NCBI GenBank assembly: GCA_022487185.1
Contig: JAKVJE010000007.1
Location: 1-41,088, forward strand
Length of the DNA: 41,088 nucleotides
Direction: 5' to 3'
DNA from: Microbacteriaceae bacterium
GTDB taxonomy: Bacteria; Actinomycetota; Actinomycetes; Actinomycetales; Microbacteriaceae
Shown: positions 11,374-20,304 of the stretch, piece after piece
How positions within the stretch are numbered: position 1 is the stretch's first letter
Layout: every line of letters begins with the position of its first letter
Translations under genes and position numbers: made by a program
The notes under the pieces: model-generated
What the model saw: only the letters and a program-made list of their open reading frames with translations
Databases searched by the model: none
Told to the model about the DNA's origin: nothing

Positions 11374-11398
11374 GTCCTGTCTCAGATTGAGACAGGAC
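11374..11398. promoter_or_regulatory. Perfect 11-bp inverted repeat, candidate operator for the adjacent alcohol dehydrogenase gene
   Basis: GTCCTGTCTCA-GAT-TGAGACAGGAC, between regulator stop and adh start; no U-tract follows. Confidence 0.6.
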
Positions 11399-11510
11399 CC
11401 GGCCAGCCAGCCCTCTGCCGCCCCCTCTCCGCTGTCAGCATGGATGGAGAGGCGATGGCGCCGCACCGTGGTGCACCGCCTAAGACACGAGTGATCTCAA
11501 GGAGGAAATC

Positions 11511-12563
11511 ATGAAAGGTCTTGTCTACGGAGGTCCTGGTATTCGGGAGTGGACGGATGTGCCCGACCCGAAGATTCTGCAGCCGACCGATGTGATTGTG
11601 AAGATGGAGGCAACCACCATCTGCGGGAGCGATCTGCACGTCTTGAAGGGGGATGTCCCCGAGACGCCGGTGGGGACCGTGCTCGGTCATGAGGGCGTCG
11701 GCGTGGTTACCGAGGTGGGGGATGCGGTCACCGCGATCCGGGTCGGCGATCGGCTGCTGCTGAGCTGCATGACCACCTGCGGGCACTGCGTGAACTGTCG
11801 GAAGGGGCTCCTCAGCCATTGCCTGGGTGAGGAGGGGGTGCCGGGCGACGCGTGGGTCTTTGGGCATTATCTCAACGGCACCCAGGCGGAGTACGTACGG
11901 GTTCCCTACGCGGAGACCTCGACCTACAAGATCCCGGAGGGTGTGGAGGACCGCTCGGCGATCCTGCTGAGCGACATCCTGCCGACCGGCTTTGAGATCG
12001 GGGTGCAGAACGGGCAGGTGAAGCCCGGCGACACAGTCGCCGTGATCGGGGCGGGCCCGGTCGGGCTGGCTGCGGTGGCGACCGCCGGGCTGCAGGGGGC
12101 CGCGAAGATCATCTCGGTGGATCTGGATGACAACCGGCTCGCCCGGGCCGAGGAGTTCGGAGCCACAGCCGGGGTCAATTCGGGTGCCGCCGAGTGGCGG
12201 GAGCAGCTCCTGGCCCTCACAGACGGGGAGGGGGTCGACGTCGCCATGGAGGCGGTCGGCATCCCGCCCACGCTGCAGATGGCGACCGAGATTGTGCGCC
12301 CCGGGGGCCATGTGGCCAACGTGGGCGTGCACGGCAAGCCGGTCGAGATCGCGATGGAAAAGCTCTGGACGAAGAACATCACCATCACCATGGGGCTGGT
12401 GAACACGACGTCGCTGGAGATGCTGCTGAATCTGGTTGCCGCCGGAAAACTCGCCGTCGATAGGTTCGTGACCCATGAGTTCGCCTTCGACGAATTCGAG
12501 AAAGCCTATGACGTGTTCGCGAATGCGGCGAAGACGAACGCCCTGAAGGTGCTCATCCACTGA
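11511..12563 (+). CDS. Zinc-dependent alcohol dehydrogenase
   Basis: TICGSDLHVLKGDVPETPVGTVLGHEGVG; structural Zn Cys cluster (CMTTCGHCVNCRKGLLSHC); VAVIGAGPVGLAAV. SD aaggagg before ATG. Confidence 0.93.
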   Translation: MKGLVYGGPGIREWTDVPDPKILQPTDVIVKMEATTICGSDLHVLKGDVPETPVGTVLGHEGVGVVTEVGDAVTAIRVGDRLLLSCMTTCGHCVNCRKGLLSHCLGEEGVPGDAWVFGHYLNGTQAEYVRVPYAETSTYKIPEGVEDRSAILLSDILPTGFEIGVQNGQVKPGDTVAVIGAGPVGLAAVATAGLQGAAKIISVDLDDNRLARAEEFGATAGVNSGAAEWREQLLALTDGEGVDVAMEAVGIPPTLQMATEIVRPGGHVANVGVHGKPVEIAMEKLWTKNITITMGLVNTTSLEMLLNLVAAGKLAVDRFVTHEFAFDEFEKAYDVFANAAKTNALKVLIH

Positions 12564-12578
12564 TCTCACCATCGGCCC

Positions 12579-12632
12579 GGCCCCTGTCTCTGTTGCGGTG
12601 CGCGTGTGTGCGCCACCAACCTGGCAGGGGCC
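12579..12632 (+). terminator. Long hairpin, possible terminator after alcohol dehydrogenase
   Basis: GGCCCCTG (12579-12586) pairs with CAGGGGCC (12625-12632), with an inner GTTG..CAAC/GGTGCGC stem; no U-tract. Confidence 0.4.
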
Positions 12633-12759
12633 ACCGGCCATCGGAGGGCGATAGGTCCGTTATGTTCTGGGGCTGCGTCATTCTGCGGTGGCGCAGCTGA
12701 GAGTTCGTACCATTGCGGAACACACTGCCTACGGTGGGGGGCTGAAGGAAGAAGGCAAC

Positions 12760-13083
12760 ATGAGTGAAAAGAAAATGGTGGTGCTGCATGCGTCACATGC
12801 TCCCGCGGACGTGGCGAGGGCTCTTGATGCCGCACGCGGGCTTGCGAAGGTCCATCCAGATCTTGACATCCATGTAATGGTGAACGGGGATGCCATAGAG
12901 GGGCTGACGAGCGATGCTGCGAAGCAGATCCCTGACGGAGTGCAAGTCCAGGCCTGCAGTATTGGTTTGAGGAATCACGGCGTGGACGCTGCACAGATTT
13001 CGCAGGGGGTCGAGCTGATCCCAGGTGCAGTCACCGCGATCGTGGAGGCAGAGCTCGCTGGTGCTCTGTATATCCGTATTTAG
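12760..13083 (+). CDS. DsrE family protein
   Basis: MSEKKMVVLHASHAPADVARALDAARGLAKVHPDLDIHVMVNGDAIEGL...VQVQACSIGLRNHGVDAAQI. Confidence 0.75.
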   Translation: MSEKKMVVLHASHAPADVARALDAARGLAKVHPDLDIHVMVNGDAIEGLTSDAAKQIPDGVQVQACSIGLRNHGVDAAQISQGVELIPGAVTAIVEAELAGALYIRI

Positions 13084-13095
13084 AGGCAGAGAGGA

Positions 13096-13299
13096 TCACG
13101 GAGTACGTGGTCTCCCCGGCTTCCGTGGCTCGGGGAGGGCCCTGGGGAGGCGTCCGGCATCTCGAAGCGCCTGACGGAGCAGAAAATCGATCTGCCCGTT
13201 GAGGCTTCGAAGATCGTCGGACGCCCACTTGGCGAGTGCCGAGTGGATGGCCGGGTCGAGCCGCAGGAGCAGGGCCTTGCGCTGATGGGGGTCGGTCAT
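13096..13299 (-). CDS. Arc/ribbon-helix-helix-like small DNA-binding protein
   Basis: 67 aa, RKALLLRLDPAIHSALAKWASDDLRSLNGQIDFLLRQALRDAGR. Confidence 0.75.
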   Translation of the reverse strand: MTDPHQRKALLLRLDPAIHSALAKWASDDLRSLNGQIDFLLRQALRDAGRLPRALPEPRKPGRPRTP

Positions 13300-13340
13300 G
13301 CGCGTCCCTCCAACGGGCGGGGGAAGGTGTCGGCCATACC

Positions 13341-14249
13341 TCAGGAGTACAGGCTTCCGGTGTTGACCACCGGGGTGGCGCGGGAGTCTCCGCAGAGAAC
13401 GACGAGCAGGTTGGAGACCATGGTCGCCTTGCGCTCCTCGTCGAGCTGGACGACGTGTTCGTCCTCGAGACGTGACAGGGCGGTCTCGACCATGCTGACG
13501 GCGCCCTCGACGATCCGTTCACGGGCGGCGATGATGGCGCCGGCCTGTTGCCGCTGCAGCATGGCCTGGGCGATCTCGGGGGCGTAGGCGAGGTTGGAGA
13601 TGCGGGCCTCAAGCACATGGATACCGGCGAGTGCCACGCGTTCGGAGACCTCGGCGGCGATTTCTCCCGACACCGCCTCGGTGGAGCCCCGAAGACTGGG
13701 AGCCTGGTCGTCGGCGTTGTCATAGGGGTGCGTGGTGGCGACGTGACGCAGGGCGGATTCGGATTGCACGCTCACGAAGTTCTCGTAGTCCTCGACTGCG
13801 AAGACGGCCTTGGCGGTGTCGGCCACCTGCCACACCACGATGGCGGCGATGTTGATGGGGTTCCCATCGGCATCGTTGACTTTGAGCTCGTTGGTTTCGA
13901 AGTTCCGCACCCGGACGGACACCCGGCGCCGGGAGGTGAGCGGCAGGGTGAGCACGAGACCGGTGCGCCGCACCGTGCCGACATACCGGCCGAAGAATTG
14001 CACCACCTTGGTGGTGCCGGGGGCCACGACGGTGAGGGATGTGCAGGCCAGCACTCCGATGATGAGCAGGAGGGCGCCGGGGAGGCCCAGTACGGGAGCG
14101 GTCTCGGTTGCGAAGAGCAGCAGCACGCCGCCGATCAGTCCGATCAGGGCGACCAGGAGTCCGCCGAATCCGTTGACGCTCCAGGCGGTGCGCTCGCTGA
14201 GGTCGTGCTGCGGAAGAGGCTGGGCCGGCGCCGGGACGGTGGGGGACAT
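13341..14249 (-). CDS. SPFH/Band 7 domain protein
   Basis: GTTKVVQFFGRYVGTVRRTGLVLTLPL...VRVRNFETNELKVNDADGNPINIAAIVVWQVADTAKAVFAVEDYENFV. ATG at 14249 preceded by AAAGGAG. Confidence 0.92.
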   Translation of the reverse strand: MSPTVPAPAQPLPQHDLSERTAWSVNGFGGLLVALIGLIGGVLLLFATETAPVLGLPGALLLIIGVLACTSLTVVAPGTTKVVQFFGRYVGTVRRTGLVLTLPLTSRRRVSVRVRNFETNELKVNDADGNPINIAAIVVWQVADTAKAVFAVEDYENFVSVQSESALRHVATTHPYDNADDQAPSLRGSTEAVSGEIAAEVSERVALAGIHVLEARISNLAYAPEIAQAMLQRQQAGAIIAARERIVEGAVSMVETALSRLEDEHVVQLDEERKATMVSNLLVVLCGDSRATPVVNTGSLYS

Positions 14250-14272
14250 GGGGTCTCCTTTCACAGAAGAGG

Positions 14273-14295
14273 ATATCAATATGATATCAGATATC
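14273..14295. promoter_or_regulatory. Clustered GATATC palindromes upstream of SPFH-RHH
   Basis: gATATCAATATGATATCAGATATC: three ATATC/GATATC half-sites in 24 bp between the upstream stop and the SPFH start. Confidence 0.5.
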
Positions 14296-15339
14296 TGCGG
14301 ATGCGCTCCCGGCCTCGATCGCGACCCCCGCATCCACCTGCCCTGCCGCGGCCGGTGGCTCGGATGACGCCCCCCGACGCGTCCACCACCGCCCGGCGAG
14401 CATGAGCCCGAGCCCGATCGCGGTCCAGATCAGGAGCACACCCAGGGCACTCCACGCTCCGGCGCCGTGGAAGTAGGCGATGGAGCGGGCCGCATCGAGG
14501 TACCGGGAGAAGGGCAGGGCGGCATGGAGCACCTGTGAGAACCCGGGCATCATGTCGGCGCTCATCGGCCCTCCGGAGATCGGGATCTCAAAGATCACGA
14601 TGAACGGCATGATGACGGGCAGGAAGAAATGTTTCAGGAAGGCGGCCGCACCGACTGCGATCCAGGCGATCGTCTGAGTGAGCAGGAACCCCAGCAGAGC
14701 GAGGACAGGCATGTTCGGAATGACCTGCAGAGAGGTACAGAGCACGTAGGTGAATCCGGCGCCGAAGGCACCGTAGAGGGCGATCCAGAAGAATTTTTGT
14801 CGCCAGCTCGTGACCTGGGCGAGCCCCAGGATGGCCGCGGTGATGAGTCCGAGCACCTGGAGGGGCAAGCTGCAGAAGAAGAGCCCGACCCCGGTGAAAT
14901 CCCCGGGTGCGGTGGGCACCACATCCACTGCCTGGACGGGGGTGCCGAGGGCCCGTCCGAACAGGGATTGAAGATACAGCGCCCGGGAGCCGCTGGCGGC
15001 CATCGCCATGAGGAAGCGGGGCTCGGCCGGAGTGCTCACATCGAGGACCCCGGCGAGCTCGTTTCGGGCGATGCGCGCGCGGGCGGCGGTCTCATCGGCT
15101 ACCGGATGGAACTGCACGCCCCGCTCTGCACGGTCGATGGCCCCAGTAGCCTGCCGCACTGCCGTCGGAGTGCCGATGACACCGACCTGTACACCGTTTG
15201 GCCGAGCATGGCCGACATTGATCACAAACATGCAGCTGAATGCGGCGACGAAAAAGAGTGGAAACCAGAACAGACTCAGGAATCGGCGGCTGGGGCGCAA
15301 CGTCGACCAGAAATTCGAGAAGTGAGGCATGAGATGCAC
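14287..15339 (-). CDS. Integral membrane protein, ABC-2/YhgE-Pip-like
   Basis: N-terminal TM + extracytoplasmic domain (VGVIGTPTAVRQATGAIDRAERG) + several C-terminal TM helices. Confidence 0.6.
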   Translation of the reverse strand: MHLMPHFSNFWSTLRPSRRFLSLFWFPLFFVAAFSCMFVINVGHARPNGVQVGVIGTPTAVRQATGAIDRAERGVQFHPVADETAARARIARNELAGVLDVSTPAEPRFLMAMAASGSRALYLQSLFGRALGTPVQAVDVVPTAPGDFTGVGLFFCSLPLQVLGLITAAILGLAQVTSWRQKFFWIALYGAFGAGFTYVLCTSLQVIPNMPVLALLGFLLTQTIAWIAVGAAAFLKHFFLPVIMPFIVIFEIPISGGPMSADMMPGFSQVLHAALPFSRYLDAARSIAYFHGAGAWSALGVLLIWTAIGLGLMLAGRWWTRRGASSEPPAAAGQVDAGVAIEAGSASADI

Positions 15340-15468
15340 ACCGTATCACCGACGTGCCGGATGCGTTCGTTGCATCCTGTTACGTCTCGATTCGGGCGGA
15401 TGCGCACCGCTCGCTACGCTCCCATGTGGTCGCAATGGCCACATGGACTGTGACAGAGAGGACGTGCG

Positions 15469-16545
15469 ATGGCGCGGAAGGTGATGTTCTCGGGGGGAAT
15501 TCCCGCGGCAGATGCCGAGGAGGTCTTCACGCTGCTGGCCGATACGGTCGGGGACCGTGCGGAGAGCTGGCCGGACGGCGAGACCACGCCGGGACGACGG
15601 GGCTGGATCACGGGAGTGAACAACAACGTGCTCGCCCCAGCGCCGTGCTTTGAACCCGACCAGCGGATCCTCAGCCAGCCCCAGGACCACCGGTATCAGC
15701 ACTGGAAGCCGCTGCGCATCCGCCCGGGTGCCGAGCTCGATCTGCGCGGGCGTCTTCCATACGCAGCTGACGCTATCGCCTCGTATGCGGTGTTCACCCG
15801 GCTGCGGGAGGCCGGGCGCATCCCCGAGCGCACTCGGTTCCAGGTGTCGATTCCTGGGGCGCACGATGTCATTTCGATCAGCTTCGCCAACAGCCGCGAC
15901 TGGCCGCGTCTCTTCGTGGCCTGGCAGGAGGCAGTGCAGGAGGAGCTGCGGCGGATTCTTGCCGTCATCCCGGCGGAGGACCTCACTGTCCAGCTCGATT
16001 TCTGCACTGAACTGATCCATATCGGGGGCACCTGGCAGCGCTTGATCGACTGGGTCCCGGACGCCGCTGCCGCGGAGCTCTTCGACACCTACACCTCGCC
16101 CAAGTATCTCAACGGCCACCTCGCTGGGCTTCCCGATGAGGTCCGGGTGGGATTCCATATCTGTTGTGGCACCTCTCCCAGCTATCCGGTGCAGGCGCTG
16201 CCCGATCTCACGCTCCCGGTCGACCTTGCGAATGCCATCGCCCGCGCCACGGATGGCCGGGTGGACTACTACCATCTGCCGGCCATGACCGATTCGGACG
16301 CCGACTACTTCGCCCCGCTGTCATGCCTGGAGGTGGGGGACGCCGACATCTATCTCGGGCTCGAGTGCAACGACGGGCTGGAGGCCATGGAACGGCGCAT
16401 CCGCGCGGCCGGCACCGTTCTCCCCGAGTTCGGCGTCGCCCATTACTGCGGGTATTTCTGGAACGGTCCGGTGATGCGGGGGCTTCTCGAGACACTCGCC
16501 GCCGGTGCCGATGTGGAGGCAGCGGTGTCGCGTAACCATAGTTGA
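15469..16545 (+). CDS. MetE/UROD-like superfamily protein
   Basis: ARFQVSIPGAHDVI...LTVQLDFCTELIHI...VGFHICCGTSPSYP...DIYLGLECNDGLEAMERRI pattern of TIM-barrel cobalamin-independent Met synthase-like proteins. Confidence 0.55.
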   Translation: MARKVMFSGGIPAADAEEVFTLLADTVGDRAESWPDGETTPGRRGWITGVNNNVLAPAPCFEPDQRILSQPQDHRYQHWKPLRIRPGAELDLRGRLPYAADAIASYAVFTRLREAGRIPERTRFQVSIPGAHDVISISFANSRDWPRLFVAWQEAVQEELRRILAVIPAEDLTVQLDFCTELIHIGGTWQRLIDWVPDAAAAELFDTYTSPKYLNGHLAGLPDEVRVGFHICCGTSPSYPVQALPDLTLPVDLANAIARATDGRVDYYHLPAMTDSDADYFAPLSCLEVGDADIYLGLECNDGLEAMERRIRAAGTVLPEFGVAHYCGYFWNGPVMRGLLETLAAGADVEAAVSRNHS

Positions 16546-16558
16546 TTGTGCACAACTA
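16539..16558. promoter_or_regulatory. Candidate OhrR operator
   Basis: TAGTTGATTGTGCACAACTA containing the palindrome TTGTGCACAA; followed by AATTGTGTGCAC, just upstream of the MarR gene. Confidence 0.45.
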
Positions 16559-16580
16559 AATTGTGTGCACTCATTCATGC

Positions 16581-17129
16581 ATGACTTCCGTGGATCGCAT
16601 GATTTGCTTCGCGCTGTACAGCGCGAGCCGGGCGACGCTGCAGGCATATCGGCGTGAGCTCGCCCCATGGGGGCTGACATATCCGCAGTACCTGGTGCTC
16701 GTCGAGCTCTGGGAGACCGAGCCCGCCACGGTGCGCGAGTTGGGGGAGCGGCTGGGCCTCGATTCGGGGACGCTCTCCCCGCTGCTGGGCCGGCTTGAGA
16801 AGGCAGGGCTTCTCCGCCGTACCCGCAGCACGAAGGACGCCCGGTCGGTTCAGATCTCCCTGACTCCGAGGGGGCGCGAGCTGGAGTCCGAGCTGGCGGG
16901 GATGTCCCTGCATCTGGCCCTGTGCGCGGGGATCACCGAGGAGGAGGCGCCCGGGATGCTGCGGCGTCTCCACGAGATCACCCGCCAGCTCGAACGGGAC
17001 CATCCGGCCCGCGCCTCTCGTGTCGGGGAGAGCCCAGAGCCGGCCAGCATTTCCGCTTCGCTTTCTCCAGATGACTCATCGAGCCACCCATCCGCAGATC
17101 ATCGAACAGGAAGGACGAATACCGAATGA
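16581..17129 (+). CDS. ohrR: MarR family regulator (OhrR-like)
   Basis: Reactive Cys context MICFALYSASRATLQAYRRELAPWGLTYPQYLVLVELWE; wHTH; followed by Ohr with 4-nt overlap. GTG at 16563 also possible. Confidence 0.85.
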   Translation: MTSVDRMICFALYSASRATLQAYRRELAPWGLTYPQYLVLVELWETEPATVRELGERLGLDSGTLSPLLGRLEKAGLLRRTRSTKDARSVQISLTPRGRELESELAGMSLHLALCAGITEEEAPGMLRRLHEITRQLERDHPARASRVGESPEPASISASLSPDDSSSHPSADHRTGRTNTE

Positions 17130-17548
17130 AGGCTCTCTACACAATCGAGGCATTGGCGACCGGCGAGGGGCGCAACGGACATGTGGTCTCCTCCGACGGA
17201 CTGCTGGATACAGAGGTGCGTATTCCCGTGGAGCTCGGCGGTGCCGGAGGCGCCCCGAACCCCGAGATGCTGTTCGCTGCCGGCTACGCGGCCTGCTTCA
17301 ACAGTGCCCTGCAGACGGTTGCCCGCACCGAGAAAAGAGCCCTGAAGAGCTCCAACATCGGTGCCCGGGTGTCGATCGGCTCCAACGGGCAGGGAGGATT
17401 CCAGCTGGCAGTCGAACTCGTCGTCGCGATTCCGGGCCTTCCCCACGATCAGGCGGTTCGCCTCGCCGAGGCCGCCCATCAGGTCTGCCCGTACTCCAAT
17501 GCGACCCGGGGCAATATCGAGGTTCAGCTCACCGTCGTCGAGGACTGA
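17126..17548 (+). CDS. ohr: Organic hydroperoxide resistance protein (OsmC/Ohr)
   Basis: ATGEGRNGHVVSSDGLLDTEVRIPVELGG...FAAGYAACFNSALQ...HQVCPYSNATRGNIEV with both catalytic Cys. Confidence 0.95.
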   Translation: MKALYTIEALATGEGRNGHVVSSDGLLDTEVRIPVELGGAGGAPNPEMLFAAGYAACFNSALQTVARTEKRALKSSNIGARVSIGSNGQGGFQLAVELVVAIPGLPHDQAVRLAEAAHQVCPYSNATRGNIEVQLTVVED

Positions 17549-17668
17549 ATCGGCGCTCGGCGGCGGCCGCCCGATCCGCGATGGAGTCGGCGACCTCCGC
17601 CGGCGCGATAGGCTCAGCAGCGATGATCTGCGCGGGGGTCCCCGCGCGGCGACGAAGGGAGCCCGCCG

Positions 17669-18418
17669 ATGGAGTCCGCCGAAGACAGTGCCTACCCGGC
17701 TCAGCTGGTCGCATGGATACTGAACACTCCGGAGGAATCTCCAGCCGTATCCGGGGAGCGCCCCGCGACCGGATCGGGAGAGCTCGCTTCGTTCCGGGCT
17801 CCCGGGCTGGTGGTGTGCCCGGCCGATGACCTCCCCCTGTGTGCTGCCATCTCGGCAGGCTGCCCGGCCGTCACCCTGCTGGGGCTGTCCCCGAGCGCTC
17901 TTGAAAAAGCCGCCGCTGCGATCCCCGGAGCCCGGGCCCAGCTCGGAGCCTGGGAGCGCACGGGGCTCCCCGGCGACTCCGTCTCGATTCTGATCCTCTC
18001 CGAAGCCGCACTCCTGAAGCTCGATCTCGTCCGCCTCTCCGCGGAGTTCCGTCGGATCCTGCGCCCGGAGGGAGCCGTGGTGGTGCTCTCCGAACAACTG
18101 GATGGCGAGGGCTGGGCAGCGACCGTGCGGGAACTACTGGAGCCGCACGGGCGCGAGGCCCCGCTGTTTCCGCCATCCGAGCTGGAGCCTGCCGGGGAGT
18201 GCTCGGTCACCGTCTCTCAGCGGGGATCCCTGCCAGTGCTGCTCGACTTCGCGCGCCGGAGCGGGGGCTATCTCCTCGCCGGTGCCGCGGCACGGCGGGA
18301 ACTGCTCACCCGGGTCCAGGCTCTCCATGAATACGGCAGCCTCGCCGGGGCCGAAGAATTTTCGATGACGACCCGGATCCGGGCCCGGCTTTGGCGCGTT
18401 CCGCGCCCGGTGCAGTGA
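17669..18418 (+). CDS. Putative SAM methyltransferase-like protein (divergent)
   Basis: Weak Rossmann-MT pattern (ILSEAALLKLDLVRLSAEFRRILRPEGAVVVLSEQ). Confidence 0.45.
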   Translation: MESAEDSAYPAQLVAWILNTPEESPAVSGERPATGSGELASFRAPGLVVCPADDLPLCAAISAGCPAVTLLGLSPSALEKAAAAIPGARAQLGAWERTGLPGDSVSILILSEAALLKLDLVRLSAEFRRILRPEGAVVVLSEQLDGEGWAATVRELLEPHGREAPLFPPSELEPAGECSVTVSQRGSLPVLLDFARRSGGYLLAGAAARRELLTRVQALHEYGSLAGAEEFSMTTRIRARLWRVPRPVQ

Positions 18419-18462
18419 GCTCGCAGGTATCCCAGTCCGCACGGAGGCCCCTCCCGAACCGA

Positions 18463-18468
18463 TAGGCT
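18463..18468 (+). promoter_or_regulatory. Candidate -10 element for gcvTHP
   Basis: TAGGCT about 100 bp before gcvT ATG. Confidence 0.35.
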
Positions 18469-18567
18469 TGGGGTGACTTCCGCGACGAGAGGTACCCCGG
18501 TGCGGCCGGGGCGTGGGTCGCGACCTGTGTGCGTCCCCAACGACGTGCCAGAAAGGATGTGGAGACC

Positions 18568-19767
18568 ATGGCGATTGAGGACGTTCTCGACACCCCCCTG
18601 CTGAGCCGGCACCGGTCTGCCGGGGCCCAGTTCACCGAATTCGGCGGCTGGCGCATGCCCCTGCGATATACCTCGGATCTGGCCGAGCATCGAGCCGTGC
18701 GCGAGCGCGCCGGGCTCTTCGACCTCACACACATGGGGGAGGTCCTGATCTCCGGGCGCGACGCTCCGGCGTGGCTCGACCACACGCTCGCCGGCCGCAG
18801 CTCGGACATGTCGCTGGGCAGGGCCCGCTACAACTTGCTGGTGAACGAGGCCGGAGGAATCCTCGACGACCTGATCGTCTACCGGCTGGCCGAGCGCACC
18901 TACCTGCTCATCGTGAATGCCGCGAACCGGCTGGACGATGTGACCGTGCTGCTGCAGCGGCAGAACGGCTGCGAGGTCGAGATCGAGGATGTCAGTGCCA
19001 GCAATGCACTAATTGCCATTCAGGGGCCGCTCGCGGAGTCCATCCTCGCCCCGCTCGTGGAGTGGCGCGGAACCTCTGGATTCGGTGTGCTGTTCCCCGT
19101 GGCGAACGCCTGCGGTGAGGTGTCGGTCCCGGTCGAGGACGAGCCCAGCCTGGCCGAGACTGGGTATTACCGGATCGGCTCCGGCGAGATCCGGACGGGC
19201 ACGGGCAGCGTTTCGGTTCTGATCGCCCGCACCGGGTACACCGGGGAGGACGGGTTCGAGATCCTGGTGCCCGCCGCAGACGCGGTCCCGGTCTGGGACG
19301 CCCTGCTGACCGCGGGAGGGTCCGAGCTCCAACGGTGCGGGTTGGCCGCCCGCGACACGCTTCGTCTTGAGGCCGGAATGCCGCTGTACGGGCACGAACT
19401 GACCACCGAGACCACCCCCTATGACGCGGGGCTCGGCCGGGTCGTCAAGCTCGACAAGCCGGAGGGAATGGTCGGCCAGGAGGCCCTGGAGGCCGCGCAT
19501 GCCGCCGAGGGGACCAGGCCGAAGCTGGTGGGGCTCTCGCTCGAGGGCCGCCGGGCGGCCCGGGCGGGGACCCAGCTGCTGTCTCAGGACGGCAACGTGA
19601 TCGGGCGGGTCACGAGCGGCGTGCTCTCGCCCACACTGGGGCACCCGGTGGCGATGGGGTACGCGGATCCCGCATTCTCGATCGGGGACCAGGTGCAGGC
19701 CGATGTTCGCGGTACGCTTCTTCCAGCGGTCCTCACTGAGGTGCCGTTCTATCACCGTCCCCGGTAG
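18568..19767 (+). CDS. gcvT: Glycine cleavage system aminomethyltransferase T
   Basis: GAQFTEFGGWRMPLRYTSDLAEHRAVRERAGLFDLTHMGE...LEAGMPLYGHEL...GRVTSGVLSPTLG. Confidence 0.96.
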   Translation: MAIEDVLDTPLLSRHRSAGAQFTEFGGWRMPLRYTSDLAEHRAVRERAGLFDLTHMGEVLISGRDAPAWLDHTLAGRSSDMSLGRARYNLLVNEAGGILDDLIVYRLAERTYLLIVNAANRLDDVTVLLQRQNGCEVEIEDVSASNALIAIQGPLAESILAPLVEWRGTSGFGVLFPVANACGEVSVPVEDEPSLAETGYYRIGSGEIRTGTGSVSVLIARTGYTGEDGFEILVPAADAVPVWDALLTAGGSELQRCGLAARDTLRLEAGMPLYGHELTTETTPYDAGLGRVVKLDKPEGMVGQEALEAAHAAEGTRPKLVGLSLEGRRAARAGTQLLSQDGNVIGRVTSGVLSPTLGHPVAMGYADPAFSIGDQVQADVRGTLLPAVLTEVPFYHRPR

Positions 19768-19809
19768 CCGTCGGATGGCTGCCGTCCGAATGTACGAGAA
19801 GGAGCCGTC

Positions 19810-20304
19810 ATGAGTGAATCCGAGGATGTCCGGTACACACGAGACCACGAGTGGATCGGTGGTGACAACCCCGCCTCGGTGGGGATCACGGACTACGCCC
19901 AGCGCCAGCTCGGCGACATCGTGTACGTCGATCTTCCCGCCGAGGGAGACACGGTGAAGGCCGGCGAGGTCCTCGCTGAGGTCGAATCGACCAAGAACGT
20001 CGCACAGATTTTCGCCCCGGTGGCCGGTACGGTCGCCGAGGTCAACAGCACTCTGGAAAACGACCCCGCGGTCATCAACGAGTCGCCGCTCGACGAGGGC
20101 TGGATCGTGCGCCTCACAGTGGCCGAGGGTGAGGATCTGGACGAACTGCTCACCCCGGACGAGTACGAGGAGTTCTGCTCCGGTCTGGGCGAGGGGGAGC
20201 TGGGGACAGACTCCGCTTCGGGAGCGTCCGAGGACCCCGGGTTCCAGGTCGTTGACGCCGAGCAGGACGCTTCCCGGAACGCGGAACCCAAGGGAGACGA
20301 CTGA
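19810..20304 (+). CDS. gcvH: Glycine cleavage system protein H
   Basis: [11 protein letters not shown]...[53 protein letters not shown]-terminal acidic extension. Confidence 0.96.
   Translation: MSESEDVRYTRDHEWIGGDNPASVGITDYAQRQLGDIVYVDLPAEGDTVKAGEVLAEVESTKNVAQIFAPVAGTVAEVNSTLENDPAVINESPLDEGWIVRLTVAEGEDLDELLTPDEYEEFCSGLGEGELGTDSASGASEDPGFQVVDAEQDASRNAEPKGDD

Noticed and set aside
17630-17647. GCGCGGGG-GT-CCCCGCGC hairpin before the methyltransferase-like gene
   Set aside because: GC palindromes of this length are expected in such DNA; loop too short and no supporting context.
18421-18567. Glycine riboswitch upstream of gcvT
   Set aside because: Conserved glycine aptamer sequences not found; only a generic nested hairpin.
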